A stretch of 64,000 nucleotides of DNA, taken from assembly GCF_000284035.1 (NCBI RefSeq), contig NC_016887.1:682001-746000 (forward strand), read 5' to 3'. A program made the translations under genes and the position numbers. The notes below the pieces were generated by a model. That model had not been told where the DNA came from. It was given only the letters and a program-made list of their open reading frames with translations, and made no database searches. Positions within the stretch are counted from its first letter, which is position 1; every line of letters begins with the position of its first letter. Positions 36,292 to 44,149 of the stretch are shown here, piece after piece. Source of the stretch: Nocardia cyriacigeorgica GUH-2. Lineage in GTDB: Bacteria > Actinomycetota > Actinomycetes > Mycobacteriales > Mycobacteriaceae.

Positions 36292-37593
36292 GTGCCCGAG
36301 AATCACATCAACGACGCCAAGCCGGTGCTGACGTACCCCGGCGGCGAGTACCCGATGACGATCGCCGACGCCTCCGAGGGCAACGACGGTATCGATCTGG
36401 GCAAGCTGCTGGCGAGCACGGGATACACCACCTACGACCCCGGCTTCGTCAACACCGCCTCCACCAAGTCGGCCATCACCTACATCGACGGCGAGGCGGG
36501 CATCCTGCGCTACCGCGGGTACCCGATCGACCAGCTGGCCGAGCGCTCGACCTTCATCGAGGTCAGCTACCTGCTCATCTACGGCGAGCTACCGACCCAG
36601 GCCCAGCTCGAGTCGTTCACCGACAAGATCCGCCGCCACACCCTGCTGCACGAGGATCTCAAGCGGTTCTTCGACGGCTTCCCGCGCAACGCGCACCCGA
36701 TGCCGGTGCTGTCGTCGGCGGTCAACGCGCTGTCGGCCTACTACCAGGACTCGCTGGACCCGCGTGACCCCGAGCAGGTCGAGCTGTCCACCATCCGCCT
36801 GCTGGCCAAGCTGCCCACCATCGCGGCGTACTCGTACAAGAAGTCGGTCGGCCAGCCGTTCCTCTACCCGGACAACTCGCTGAGCCTGGTGGAGAACTTC
36901 CTGCGGATGACCTTCGGCTTCCCGGCCGAGCCCTACGAGGTCGACCCGGAGATCGCCGCCGCGCTGGACATGCTGCTGATCCTGCACGCCGATCACGAGC
37001 AGAACTGCTCCACCTCCACCGTGCGCCTGGTCGGCTCCTCCGACGCCAACCTGTTCACCTCCGTCTCCGGTGGCATCAACGCGCTGTGGGGCCCGCTGCA
37101 CGGCGGCGCCAACCAGGCCGTGCTGGAAATGCTCGACGACATCAAGGCCCAGGGCGGCGATGTCAAGGAGTTCATCCGCAAGGTCAAGAACAAGGAAGAC
37201 GGCGTGAAGCTCATGGGCTTCGGGCACCGCGTCTACCGCAACTACGACCCGCGCGCGGCCATCGCCAAGAAGCACGCCGACGCCATCCTGGCCAAGCTCG
37301 GCGGCGACGACGAGCTGTTCGACATCGCCAAGGCGCTGGAAGAGGCCGCCCTCACCGACGACTACTTCGTCGAGCGCAGGCTGTACCCGAACGTCGACTT
37401 CTACACCGGCGTCATCTACAAGGCCATGGGCTTCCCGACCCGCATGTTCACTGTGCTGTTCGCGATGGGCCGGCTCCCGGGCTGGATCGCGCACTGGCGT
37501 GAAATGCACAGCGAGCCGCTCAAGATCGGCCGCCCGCGCCAGATCTACACCGGTTACGGTGCGCGCGACTACAACGAGATCACCAACCGCTAG
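36292..37593 (+). CDS. gltA: Citrate synthase, type GltA
   Basis: A 433-residue hexameric-type citrate synthase, the main TCA-cycle enzyme (Rv0896 in M. tuberculosis). Catalytic motifs are all present: LHADHEQNCSTSTVR (His), GPLHGGANQAVLEML (His) and GFGHRVYRNYDPRA, with the catalytic Asp in VDFYTGVIY near residue 365. The N-terminal ~55 residues form the beta-domain seen in this subtype. It starts at GTG 36292 with GAGAGGGA 7 nt upstream. It is followed after 27 bp by an FKBP gene on the same strand, as in related genomes. Confidence 0.95.
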   Translation: MPENHINDAKPVLTYPGGEYPMTIADASEGNDGIDLGKLLASTGYTTYDPGFVNTASTKSAITYIDGEAGILRYRGYPIDQLAERSTFIEVSYLLIYGELPTQAQLESFTDKIRRHTLLHEDLKRFFDGFPRNAHPMPVLSSAVNALSAYYQDSLDPRDPEQVELSTIRLLAKLPTIAAYSYKKSVGQPFLYPDNSLSLVENFLRMTFGFPAEPYEVDPEIAAALDMLLILHADHEQNCSTSTVRLVGSSDANLFTSVSGGINALWGPLHGGANQAVLEMLDDIKAQGGDVKEFIRKVKNKEDGVKLMGFGHRVYRNYDPRAAIAKKHADAILAKLGGDDELFDIAKALEEAALTDDYFVERRLYPNVDFYTGVIYKAMGFPTRMFTVLFAMGRLPGWIAHWREMHSEPLKIGRPRQIYTGYGARDYNEITNR

Positions 37594-37620
37594 AACACAC
37601 ATATCGAAGGGGATATGCGA

Positions 37621-37980
37621 ATGAGCAAGCCGGAGATCGAATTCCAGGCGGGCCCCGCGCCCACCGAGCTCGTCATCAAGGACATCACCGTCGGTGACGG
37701 CGCGGAAGCGGTGCCCGGTGGCACCGTCGAGGTGCACTACGTGGGCGTCGAATTCGACACCGGCGAGGAGTTCGATTCGTCGTGGAACCGCGGCGAATCG
37801 CTCACCTTCCCGCTGCGCGGCCTGATCCAGGGCTGGCAGGACGGCATCCCCGGCATGAAGGTCGGCGGCCGTCGTCAGCTCACCATCCCGCCGGAGCTGG
37901 CCTACGGCCCCGCCGGTGCGGGCCACAAGCTCTCCGGTAAGACCCTGGTCTTCGTGATCGACCTGCTGGACGTCAAGTAA
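37621..37980 (+). CDS. FKBP-type peptidyl-prolyl isomerase
   Basis: A 119-residue single-domain FKBP catalysing cis-trans isomerisation of proline peptide bonds. The core is complete: TVEVHYVGVEFDTGEEFDSSWNRG, LIQGWQDGIPGMKVGGRRQLTIPPELAYG and the final LVFVIDLLDVK, with the Trp at the bottom of the active-site pocket (GWQDG). There is no signal peptide, so it is cytoplasmic. ATG 37621 is chosen over ATG 37615 because AAGGGG is 8 nt upstream of it but only 2 nt from 37615. It is probably cotranscribed with gltA; a strong terminator follows. Confidence 0.92.
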   Translation: MSKPEIEFQAGPAPTELVIKDITVGDGAEAVPGGTVEVHYVGVEFDTGEEFDSSWNRGESLTFPLRGLIQGWQDGIPGMKVGGRRQLTIPPELAYGPAGAGHKLSGKTLVFVIDLLDVK

Positions 37981-37991
37981 GTCCCGGCTTC

Positions 37992-38030
37992 CGACCGCGG
38001 CCCGTACTCCTCGAGTGCGGGCCGCGGTCG
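37992..38030. terminator. Strong hairpin terminator
   Basis: A 13-bp perfect stem (CGACCGCGGCCCG with its complement) continues through a G-T pair into a 4-bp ACTC/GAGT stem around a CTC loop. It lies between the convergent FKBP and NTF2-like genes and can serve both. Confidence 0.85.
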
Positions 38031-38043
38031 TGTTCCGGGCAGG

Positions 38044-38421
38044 TCAGGACGCGGGATTCGCGGCGGCCGCCTGGGCGGCGTCGAACGGGGCGCGGTCGAA
38101 GATGATCCGGATATGGGTGATCCGGCCGTCGGCGACGGTGTAGAGCTCGGCGCCCGGTGCGTGCGGCACCGGGATGGTGGTGGTGTCGTACATCAGCATC
38201 GCGGTGTCGTCGTCGCCGAACGCGGCGAGCAGCTGCGAGCTGGTCATGATCTGGCTGAACGGTTCCATGAAGCCGCGGAACTCGGCCAGACCGGTGATCT
38301 GCCCGGACGGCGCCTCGCAGACGAGGTCGTCGGCCAGGTAGGTGATGGCACGGTCGAAGTCGTGGCCGGTCCAGGCGCGGTGGTAATCCAACGCGGTCTG
38401 CAAGGCAGGGCTGGTGGTCAT
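38044..38421 (-). CDS. NTF2/SnoaL-like protein
   Basis: A 125-residue cone-shaped SnoaL/NTF2-like protein: MTTSPALQTALDYHRAWTGHDFDRAITYLADDLVCEAPSG start, conserved GLAEFRGFMEPF helix and the strand GRITHIRIIFDRAPF. Such proteins bind small hydrophobic ligands or act as isomerases. It is divergent from an ECF sigma factor gene that itself carries a C-terminal SnoaL-like domain, so this free protein may act on the same signal. ATG 38421 has AAGGA 7 nt upstream. Its substrate is unknown. Confidence 0.8.
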   Translation of the reverse strand: MTTSPALQTALDYHRAWTGHDFDRAITYLADDLVCEAPSGQITGLAEFRGFMEPFSQIMTSSQLLAAFGDDDTAMLMYDTTTIPVPHAPGAELYTVADGRITHIRIIFDRAPFDAAQAAAANPAS

Positions 38422-38533
38422 GATGTCCTTCCGGGTCGGTGGGCCGCTCGCTGCCGCCCTCACCAGTTCTGACACCGCGGCGCCGGCGAACGGAACGCGG
38501 CGGGCGAATCCATTCGGATGGCACGATGGCCGG

Positions 38534-39550
38534 GTGGAGCAGACCGTCCTCGAACGGGCCCGCGCCGGTGACGAGCGGGCATTCCAGGAGCTGACCGAGC
38601 CGTACCGCAGGGAACTGCTGGTGCACTGCTACCGCATGCTCGGCTCGCTGACCGAGGCCGAGGACACCCTTCAGGAGACGCTGCTCGCGGCCTGGCGGGG
38701 GCTGCCGGATTTCGAGCAGCGGTCGTCGGTGCGGACCTGGCTGTATCGGATCGCGACCAATCGGTGTCTCAACGTGCTGCGGGCGGCGCGGCGGCGTCCG
38801 CCGGAACCGGTGCCGCCGTTTCGTCCGCCCGAACCGACGCGCCGGGATTCGATCACCTGGCTGCAACCGGTCCCCGACGACGTGCTCGCCGGGGTGGCCG
38901 ATCCGGCGCCGGGGCCGGAGGAGAAGCATGAGGCTCGGGCGACGGTCGAGCTCGGCTTCGTCGCCGCGCTGCAACGACTTCCACCCCTGCATACCGCGAC
39001 GGTCGTGCTGCGCGATGTGCTCGGGTTCCCGACCGCCGAGGTCGCCGAACTGCTCGACAGCACTCCGACGGTGGTGAAGGGCACGCTGCAACGCGCGCGA
39101 GCCACCCTGCACCGCGAGCGCGGCAGCCTGGAGCGGACGCGTCCGGGCTCGTCCACCGAACAGTCGCTCGCACAACGTTTCGCGGAGGCCTACCTGGCGG
39201 GTGATGTGGACGGTGTCGTTGCCCTGCTGACCGACGACGCCTGGCTCACCATGCCGCCCGCACCGCACGAGTACCACGGGCGGTCCGCCATCGCCGAGTT
39301 CCTGCGCGCCTCGTTCGGTTACCGCGGCGACCGGCGGGCGCACCTGTGGGCGACGAGCGCCAATACCCAGCCGGCCTTCGCGACCTACCTCGATGATCCG
39401 GACGGGTCGTCCGCGTCACCGGCCGGGCTGATCGTGCTGACCTGTTCGGGGGAGCGGATTTCCGCGCTCACCCGGTTCCACCTCTACGATCTCTATCCGC
39501 GTTTCGGAATGCCGGATCGGCTGCCGGCCGAGAACGATTCACCTGCCTGA
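38534..39550 (+). CDS. ECF sigma factor with SnoaL-like C-terminal domain (SigG type)
   Basis: A 338-residue sigma-70-like factor. Region 2 is LTEPYRRELLVHCYRMLGSLTEAEDTLQETLLAAWRGL with RSSVRTWLYRIATNRCLNVLR; region 4 is LPPLHTATVVLRDVLGFPTAEVAELLDSTPTVVKGTLQRARATL. The remaining ~120 residues form an NTF2/SnoaL-like domain (AEAYLAGDVDGVVALLTDDAWLTMPPAPHEYHG), which in such factors controls activity without a classical anti-sigma partner. This matches the long SigG/SigX5 group. The start is GTG 38534 (VEQTVLERARAGDERA). It is divergent from a free NTF2-like gene. Confidence 0.9.
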   Translation: MEQTVLERARAGDERAFQELTEPYRRELLVHCYRMLGSLTEAEDTLQETLLAAWRGLPDFEQRSSVRTWLYRIATNRCLNVLRAARRRPPEPVPPFRPPEPTRRDSITWLQPVPDDVLAGVADPAPGPEEKHEARATVELGFVAALQRLPPLHTATVVLRDVLGFPTAEVAELLDSTPTVVKGTLQRARATLHRERGSLERTRPGSSTEQSLAQRFAEAYLAGDVDGVVALLTDDAWLTMPPAPHEYHGRSAIAEFLRASFGYRGDRRAHLWATSANTQPAFATYLDDPDGSSASPAGLIVLTCSGERISALTRFHLYDLYPRFGMPDRLPAENDSPA

Positions 39551-39554
39551 TCGC

Positions 39555-40721
39555 TCATTCCCGCACGATCTCCACCGGATCGGTGAGGGCGAGCGCCACC
39601 GCCGAATGCTGCGCCTTGCCTCGCTGCGGCAGCGCCGCGAGGGCCTTGCCGGTCTGGGTGTTGAGGTTGGTGACGATGCCCTGCAGCTGCCCGATGCCGG
39701 TCTCGATCATGCCGATGGCGGCCAGCAGCTGGGCGCCGCCCTGTTCGGCGAGCTGCGGCAGCGATTCGGCGAGCTGGGCGCCCTGAGCCAATTGATCGCT
39801 CGCACCGGTCAATCGGGCCACCACGGTGCGCAGCAGGGTGCCCAGATCGGTGTTCGGATCGACGGCGGCCCCGGTTAGCGTGCCGAGGCCGGTGAGTTGC
39901 GCCCCCGCCTGCCCCGACACATCGCGCAGCGCCTGCAACTTGTTGATCACGTCGGCCACCTGCGGATCTCCGGCGAACGGCAGCCCCCGCAGCAGCGGCA
40001 GGATCTGATCGAGTCCAGAACTCATCGTGTTCGCCGTCTGCTGTACCTGGGCGATGGTCAGATTCGTGGAATCCAGCGCCGCCGCCAGCTGTTCGGCCTG
40101 CGCCGCGGCCCCGTCGACGGTGTTGTTCAACAGCTCGATCGCCGAAGTCAACTGCGCCGAACCATTCTTGGCCATATCCAAGAACCCCAGCAACTGATCG
40201 GCCCCCGCCGTGAACTGATCCGCTCCCGCAGCCGCCGCATTCACCCCCGCGTTCAACAACTGCGCACTGAACTGCACACTCGTCATCTGCGTCCGCGCCG
40301 CCGCCATAGCCGACAACGCCGCCTCCACCCCCACCGCCCCGATATGCTGCCGCACCACCGCAACAGCCCCGTCCACAACTTCGTCATCGGCCTGGGAATT
40401 CGCCGCCACCGTCACCTGCGCCCGCCGCGGCTGCGCCCCCACCAACGTCCCCATCGATTCCGTCAGATCAGCCGGCAACGTGATCACGGCCGCATAGTCG
40501 CCGCCGTCCGCTTCCCCCGGCGCCACCGTGGCCCACTCATAACCACCGACCTGCTGAACCGCCTGCACCACCTGCTCACCCGTCGGCCCGGAATCGGCAT
40601 TGACCAGAGCGATCCCGCTCGGCGCTGCTGACGACCGAGCACAGGCAGCGAACCCACCCACAGCCCCGGCCCCGACAACAACAGCAACGACAAGTGCCCA
40701 CCGGGCCCGTTTGTTGATCAC
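39555..40721 (-). CDS. YhgE/Pip-like protein lacking its permease domain
   Basis: A 388-residue protein anchored by one N-terminal helix (residues 9-30). It then resembles the extracytoplasmic part of YhgE/Pip (phage infection protein-like) ABC-2-type membrane proteins: GIALVNADSGPTGEQVVQAV start, then long amphipathic Ala/Gln/Leu coiled-coil segments. In typical members the corresponding end DPVE leads directly into six membrane helices; here the chain stops at DPVEIVRE, 3 bp from the convergent sigma gene stop. So the permease half is missing. No frameshifted remainder is visible next to it. It may be a genuine one-helix subunit or a truncated gene. Confidence 0.6.
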   Translation of the reverse strand: MINKRARWALVVAVVVGAGAVGGFAACARSSAAPSGIALVNADSGPTGEQVVQAVQQVGGYEWATVAPGEADGGDYAAVITLPADLTESMGTLVGAQPRRAQVTVAANSQADDEVVDGAVAVVRQHIGAVGVEAALSAMAAARTQMTSVQFSAQLLNAGVNAAAAGADQFTAGADQLLGFLDMAKNGSAQLTSAIELLNNTVDGAAAQAEQLAAALDSTNLTIAQVQQTANTMSSGLDQILPLLRGLPFAGDPQVADVINKLQALRDVSGQAGAQLTGLGTLTGAAVDPNTDLGTLLRTVVARLTGASDQLAQGAQLAESLPQLAEQGGAQLLAAIGMIETGIGQLQGIVTNLNTQTGKALAALPQRGKAQHSAVALALTDPVEIVRE

Positions 40722-40893
40722 CCGGGAGAGGCTAGAGCCCAGTTATGGCGCGCCAGTGGGTGATTCTCTGAGGATTCGGTAAGGGCTGCCGCGGTTCCCC
40801 TGGATGCACTCGGCCGACTCCCGAACGCTATGTGGACGATGGTATGCGTTGAGAAAAACTGCGACTTCCAGAACTTGCTGCCGCCCGCTGTGA

Positions 40894-41271
40894 CTATCGG
40901 GCCGACCAGATTGCCAGCTGCCCACCCGGCAGGCATACGACACGGTACCCCCGTGGACCGACGAGACTCCACGCCTCGTATTCCATGTCCGGAAGCACGC
41001 GGACGCTCACGCCCGTATCCAGTCCCAGCTCCAACGAGCCCGAGCTATCGATGGTGGCAGTCTCGACCACTGCACCGACCAAGGTTTGGATCTGCTCGCG
41101 GTGTTCCTGGTAGCGCTCGTACTCAACCTGGTTTGCCGGTTGAGATCCGTCCGCGATCTCGAGATCACACTCGATCTGCAGTTCGTATTCGAACGATTCG
41201 CCTAGCCATGCGGTAACCGTGTAACCGATGGTCACGCAGGACACTCTCATGCCGGATACTGGTGTCCTCAT
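40894..41271 (-). CDS. DUF6188-like protein, island 3' end
   Basis: A 125-residue soluble protein with a pattern seen in DUF6188: an N-terminal strand (VSCVTIGYTVTAWLGESFEYE), a middle helical region with YERYQEHREQIQTLVGAVV, and the ending MEYEAWSLVGPRGYRVVCLP followed by GGQLAIW. Such proteins are common beside actinobacterial polymorphic toxins and may be immunity proteins, but this is inferred from location. Starts at 41271, 41250 or 41244 are all possible. Codon use is less GC-rich than in the flanking core genes. Confidence 0.55.
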   Translation of the reverse strand: MRTPVSGMRVSCVTIGYTVTAWLGESFEYELQIECDLEIADGSQPANQVEYERYQEHREQIQTLVGAVVETATIDSSGSLELGLDTGVSVRVLPDMEYEAWSLVGPRGYRVVCLPGGQLAIWSAR

Positions 41272-41335
41272 AAACCCTTAGTATCCGCTCTGGCTCCGCG
41301 CAAGGTAGGCTTGATTGAAACGGCGCAGCGGGCGT

Positions 41336-41620
41336 TCATCGGCACGTCTCCCGCGGGGTTCCACGCCACGGATCGCCATAACTCTCATACGGATTGCCGA
41401 GTTCTCTCAACCTCTGTTCGCCGACGACAATGAGATCGGCCCGGAACGCCTCATTCGAACCGATGGCATCATCGTCGATCTGAAGGTAACCGGGAACTCC
41501 GTTGTAGCCATGGGTAATTCGATCGATTGCTTCATCAATCGATACAGGCCATGGCTCCCAGGAACTGTAGTCCCCACCCGGCGGTTGGGCCCCGAACAAC
41601 TGCAGAGCAACTTCCCGCAG
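41336..41620 (-). pseudogene. Distal part of the immunity-type gene after an in-frame amber codon
   Basis: Directly after the TAG of the gene at 41621-42061, the same reading frame continues for 94 sense codons to a TGA at 41336. The joined sequence around the stop reads ILEELLRQ-stop-LREVALQLFGAQ, an uninterrupted amphipathic helix if TAG were CAG. The continuation (WEPWPVSIDEAIDRITHGYN, LQIDDDAIGSNEAFRADLIV) looks like a real domain. There is no good start or RBS for separate translation; a TTG at 41599 is the only early option. Most simply, a C-to-T change truncated a protein of about 241 residues. Confidence 0.6.
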
Positions 41621-42061
41621 CTACTGCCGTAACAACTCTTCGAGTATCGGCCCGGAGTCGGGGATTCGATGCCACCACCAGGGGCGTGCAGAGGTATCTT
41701 CATCGGCAAATGATTGTACGAGTCCCTTTGTGTCTGGAACGGTTATCGATCGAAACCTATCGTCAAACGGCTTGATCGTATCCATCAGTCGACTCACAAT
41801 CGGTCCCGAGAAGGCGTGGAGGCAATTTTCGAAGGAGCTTCGCATCGACATGGCGGCCAGCAGGTCGTAGCCGCCCCACGCAGTGCGGTCCATCATCGAC
41901 TTGGGGCGGTCCGTGTCAATTTTTTCAACATGTGCCGCCCAGGACGCCGCGAGATCGAGAATTGTCACCTCGGTTGATCCGAGACGATACTTGTTGACTT
42001 CGATCTGACGAAGGTCCTCTTCGTCGAAGTTGTCGGAAAGATCTTTCGGAGTGATGATCAT
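41621..42061 (-). CDS. Putative immunity protein of the ESX-type toxin
   Basis: A 146-residue acidic, soluble protein beginning 5 nt after the toxin stop codon, with an AAAGG ribosome site. This is the standard place for an immunity gene. Segments include MIITPKDLSDNFDEEDLRQI, STEVTILDLAASWAAHVEKI and RLMDTIKPFDDRFRSITVPD. I do not recognise the family. The reading frame continues without interruption beyond the amber stop at 41621-41623 into another 94 codons, so the functional protein may be longer. Its role as immunity is inferred from position and charge. Confidence 0.6.
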   Translation of the reverse strand: MIITPKDLSDNFDEEDLRQIEVNKYRLGSTEVTILDLAASWAAHVEKIDTDRPKSMMDRTAWGGYDLLAAMSMRSSFENCLHAFSGPIVSRLMDTIKPFDDRFRSITVPDTKGLVQSFADEDTSARPWWWHRIPDSGPILEELLRQ

Positions 42062-42066
42062 TGCGA

Positions 42067-43380
42067 TTACCTTTCTGGGTAGTAGGTCGTGCTCCTCCAA
42101 GGCATGTCGCGATTAACAATCACTCTTACGCCATTGTAATCGTAGCGAACTGAGTTTCCTTTACCTGGCGAGGTTGTTCCCTTTTCGAGGGCTTCCTCGA
42201 TCTCCCGAAGGCTTGGCCTACGCATCGTTGGGTGGTCATCTCCGGCGTGGCCGCGGGCAAGTTCTGCAATCTCTTCTCGTGAGAACCCTGTCCCCTCGAA
42301 GTCATGATCGCCGGCTTGATCGTCCGGGATGTCGTCAGGGAGGTCATCGTCGATGAAAACCTTCATCGCGATGATCCCGGCGAGCCCACCGATTACCGTG
42401 CCGAGGGAGGGCACGTCGTCGAACGCACCCACCTTGCCTGCTGTGACGGCGCCGCCCGCGGCAGCGGCTGTCAATCCGATGGCCTGAAACAGTTTGCTGG
42501 CTCTGTAAGCGGTGCCGATGGCGACGGCGGCGTCCGCGGCGACGACGGTGACTGTTCCGCCGGCGGCGGCGAGGCTTGCGCCGAAGGTGAACCAGGCCGA
42601 TGCGGCCGCGACGACCAGGGTCGCGGTGATCGCGACAAGCGCAGTCTTCAAAGCCGATTCGAAAGCAGCGCGGACATCGACTGTTCCCGTGTGGAATTCC
42701 GTGACCGGTGCCGCGATGCTGCTTGTGGCGGCCGCGAGTTGAGTGGCACCGCCGTGCAGCGTGTCGAGATAAGCGTGGATCTTGGGGAGATTTTCTGGGT
42801 CGACGGTGTCGTCAAACAGGGATCTAATCGATTGGATTCGGGCGGCCGCGCCGGTAATGGCTTCGTGTTCGGCGAAGGTCTTCCAGACTGAGGATGCTTT
42901 GTCGAGCTTGTCGGTGTCGCCGTTGGGTAGCTTGCCGAACTCTTCGCCTACCTTGGACAGCACCGCGTCGAAGAGTTCTTCGACACCGACGGAGTCGTCG
43001 CGTTTGATCCCGTGTCCGTTGTCCGCGGTCGACGTCGGAATTGAGACTCTATGCTCAGACATCGCATGAATCGTTGGTTGTGGCGCGCGTATCCCACCAG
43101 GCTCTTGTCCGTAGTGATAGCCGATGGCGTATAGCGAATAGCCGAAATTCGTGAGCGCATCAGCGAGGTGAGTGCAGGTCTGCATCGTGTCGAGGGCGAC
43201 CTGATCGTACTTCTCGCCCCACTGTTTACAGCCGGGTGCATCTCCGGCCATACCAGCACATTCACCCTTTACTGCGTCGTGTACTGGCTTGTCGGCGGCT
43301 CGCAGGTCTTGTGCGAGCTCATGACACCGTGCCGCTGCCTCATAGAAGGTCTGCCAGTCGACACGCAACGTGTCGTTCAT
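42067..43380 (-). CDS. Type VII-secreted polymorphic toxin
   Basis: A 437-residue modular effector. Residues 1-95 form an ESX-type helical domain (VDWQTFYEAAARCHELAQDL ... CKQWGEKYDQVALDTMQTC ... YSLYAIGYHYG) with four Cys (19, 41, 51, 69). A linker and helical region run to ~240, then two hydrophobic segments (246-290, 298-341), and a hydrophilic C-terminal module (363-437) with REEIAELARGHAGDDHPTMR and YDYNGVRVIVNRD. The module recalls DUF4258-like small RNase toxins, but this is only a suggestion. ATG 43380 overlaps the upstream WXG100 stop by 4 nt (ATGA). The C-terminal part is less GC-rich than the rest, as expected for a swapped toxin tip. Confidence 0.7.
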   Translation of the reverse strand: MNDTLRVDWQTFYEAAARCHELAQDLRAADKPVHDAVKGECAGMAGDAPGCKQWGEKYDQVALDTMQTCTHLADALTNFGYSLYAIGYHYGQEPGGIRAPQPTIHAMSEHRVSIPTSTADNGHGIKRDDSVGVEELFDAVLSKVGEEFGKLPNGDTDKLDKASSVWKTFAEHEAITGAAARIQSIRSLFDDTVDPENLPKIHAYLDTLHGGATQLAAATSSIAAPVTEFHTGTVDVRAAFESALKTALVAITATLVVAAASAWFTFGASLAAAGGTVTVVAADAAVAIGTAYRASKLFQAIGLTAAAAGGAVTAGKVGAFDDVPSLGTVIGGLAGIIAMKVFIDDDLPDDIPDDQAGDHDFEGTGFSREEIAELARGHAGDDHPTMRRPSLREIEEALEKGTTSPGKGNSVRYDYNGVRVIVNRDMPWRSTTYYPER

Positions 43381-43682
43381 GCTTGCCCACTCGACAGGAT
43401 TCGAGAATTTGCGGCGATCGCCCGCGTGTACCGGCCGTGCGCGGTCTTCGCGGCCTCGCTCATATCCAGAATGCCTTCTGCGAATTCGCGTGCGCCGACG
43501 GCCCATTGCCGGTGCGCGTCGGCGTATGCCTGAGCCGCTAGGCCTTCCCATCCTGTGCCCTGGAGCCCGGCAACTTTGTCATCAATGTCATCGAGATGAT
43601 CGGCGATGAAACCGGCCAGGCCGGCCAACCGGGCGACCAGATTCTCCAGTTCGGTGAGATTGACTTCGAACTCGGTACTCAT
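43377..43682 (-). CDS. WXG100 protein (second)
   Basis: A 101-residue helical-hairpin protein of the WXG100/ESX family. The turn motif is W-E-G in GTGWEGLAAQAYADAHRQW, with helices on both sides. It overlaps its upstream WXG100 partner and its downstream toxin by ATGA at both ends, so the three are translationally coupled. Pairs like this usually form a heterodimer and help deliver the toxin through a type VII secretion system. No ESX secretion machinery is encoded in this window, so it must use one elsewhere in the genome. Confidence 0.85.
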   Translation of the reverse strand: MSTEFEVNLTELENLVARLAGLAGFIADHLDDIDDKVAGLQGTGWEGLAAQAYADAHRQWAVGAREFAEGILDMSEAAKTAHGRYTRAIAANSRILSSGQA

Positions 43683-44020
43683 GACACGATGTTCAAGCTC
43701 GACTGCGTGACCGCGGCCGCAGTGCCTTCGTCGCTCGCCTGATAGTTATCGGCCGTCACACCCAGCTTTTCGGCCATCCCCGTCAGCGCCGCAATGATCT
43801 GCACACCGCCGTCGCGTAGTTCGGTCCAGCCCTCGGTGAACTGGGTGGCCGCCCCGCCCCGCCAACCCCCGTCGGTCAGCGAATCCACGTCCCGAGCCGC
43901 AGACTCCAATGCTGACCGCAGTGCGTCAGCCACTCCGTAGACATACTGGCCGACCGCACGCACCTGCTCGGGCACAACCATGATGGTTTCGGCGGATGCC
44001 GGATTCTCCCCCGTACTCAC
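43679..44020 (-). CDS. WXG100 protein (first gene of toxin operon)
   Basis: A 113-residue WXG100-family protein. The W-R-G turn is in DGGWRGGAATQFTEGWTELRDG, flanked by helices typical of ESX substrates; the C-terminus AAAVTQSSLNIVS follows a YQASDEGTA segment resembling the YxxxD/E secretion signal. It starts at GTG 44020, with ATG 43981 as an alternative. It leads the operon WXG100-WXG100-toxin-immunity; the promoter must lie in the 44021-44149 spacer beside prrB. Confidence 0.85.
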   Translation of the reverse strand: MSTGENPASAETIMVVPEQVRAVGQYVYGVADALRSALESAARDVDSLTDGGWRGGAATQFTEGWTELRDGGVQIIAALTGMAEKLGVTADNYQASDEGTAAAVTQSSLNIVS

Positions 44021-44149
44021 GGCCCGAACGATACATGCCGGCAGCAGCGGAGGTCCACATCCGTTTGGGCCGATCGTTCGCAGTCAGAGCCGCTTCGGTC
44101 GGTGTAAACGAGGTGAAGCTCGGAGACCTGCCGCCATTGCGATTATGTG

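Noticed and set aside
36589..37926. 445-codon minus-strand open frame across gltA and FKBP
   Set aside because: Crosses two certain genes antisense; Val/Gly/Asp-rich shadow sequence only.
41407..41709. 100-codon minus-strand frame overlapping the immunity-type gene
   Set aside because: Out of frame with the immunity-type gene and its continuation; no RBS and a Ser/Pro/Gly-rich random-looking product.
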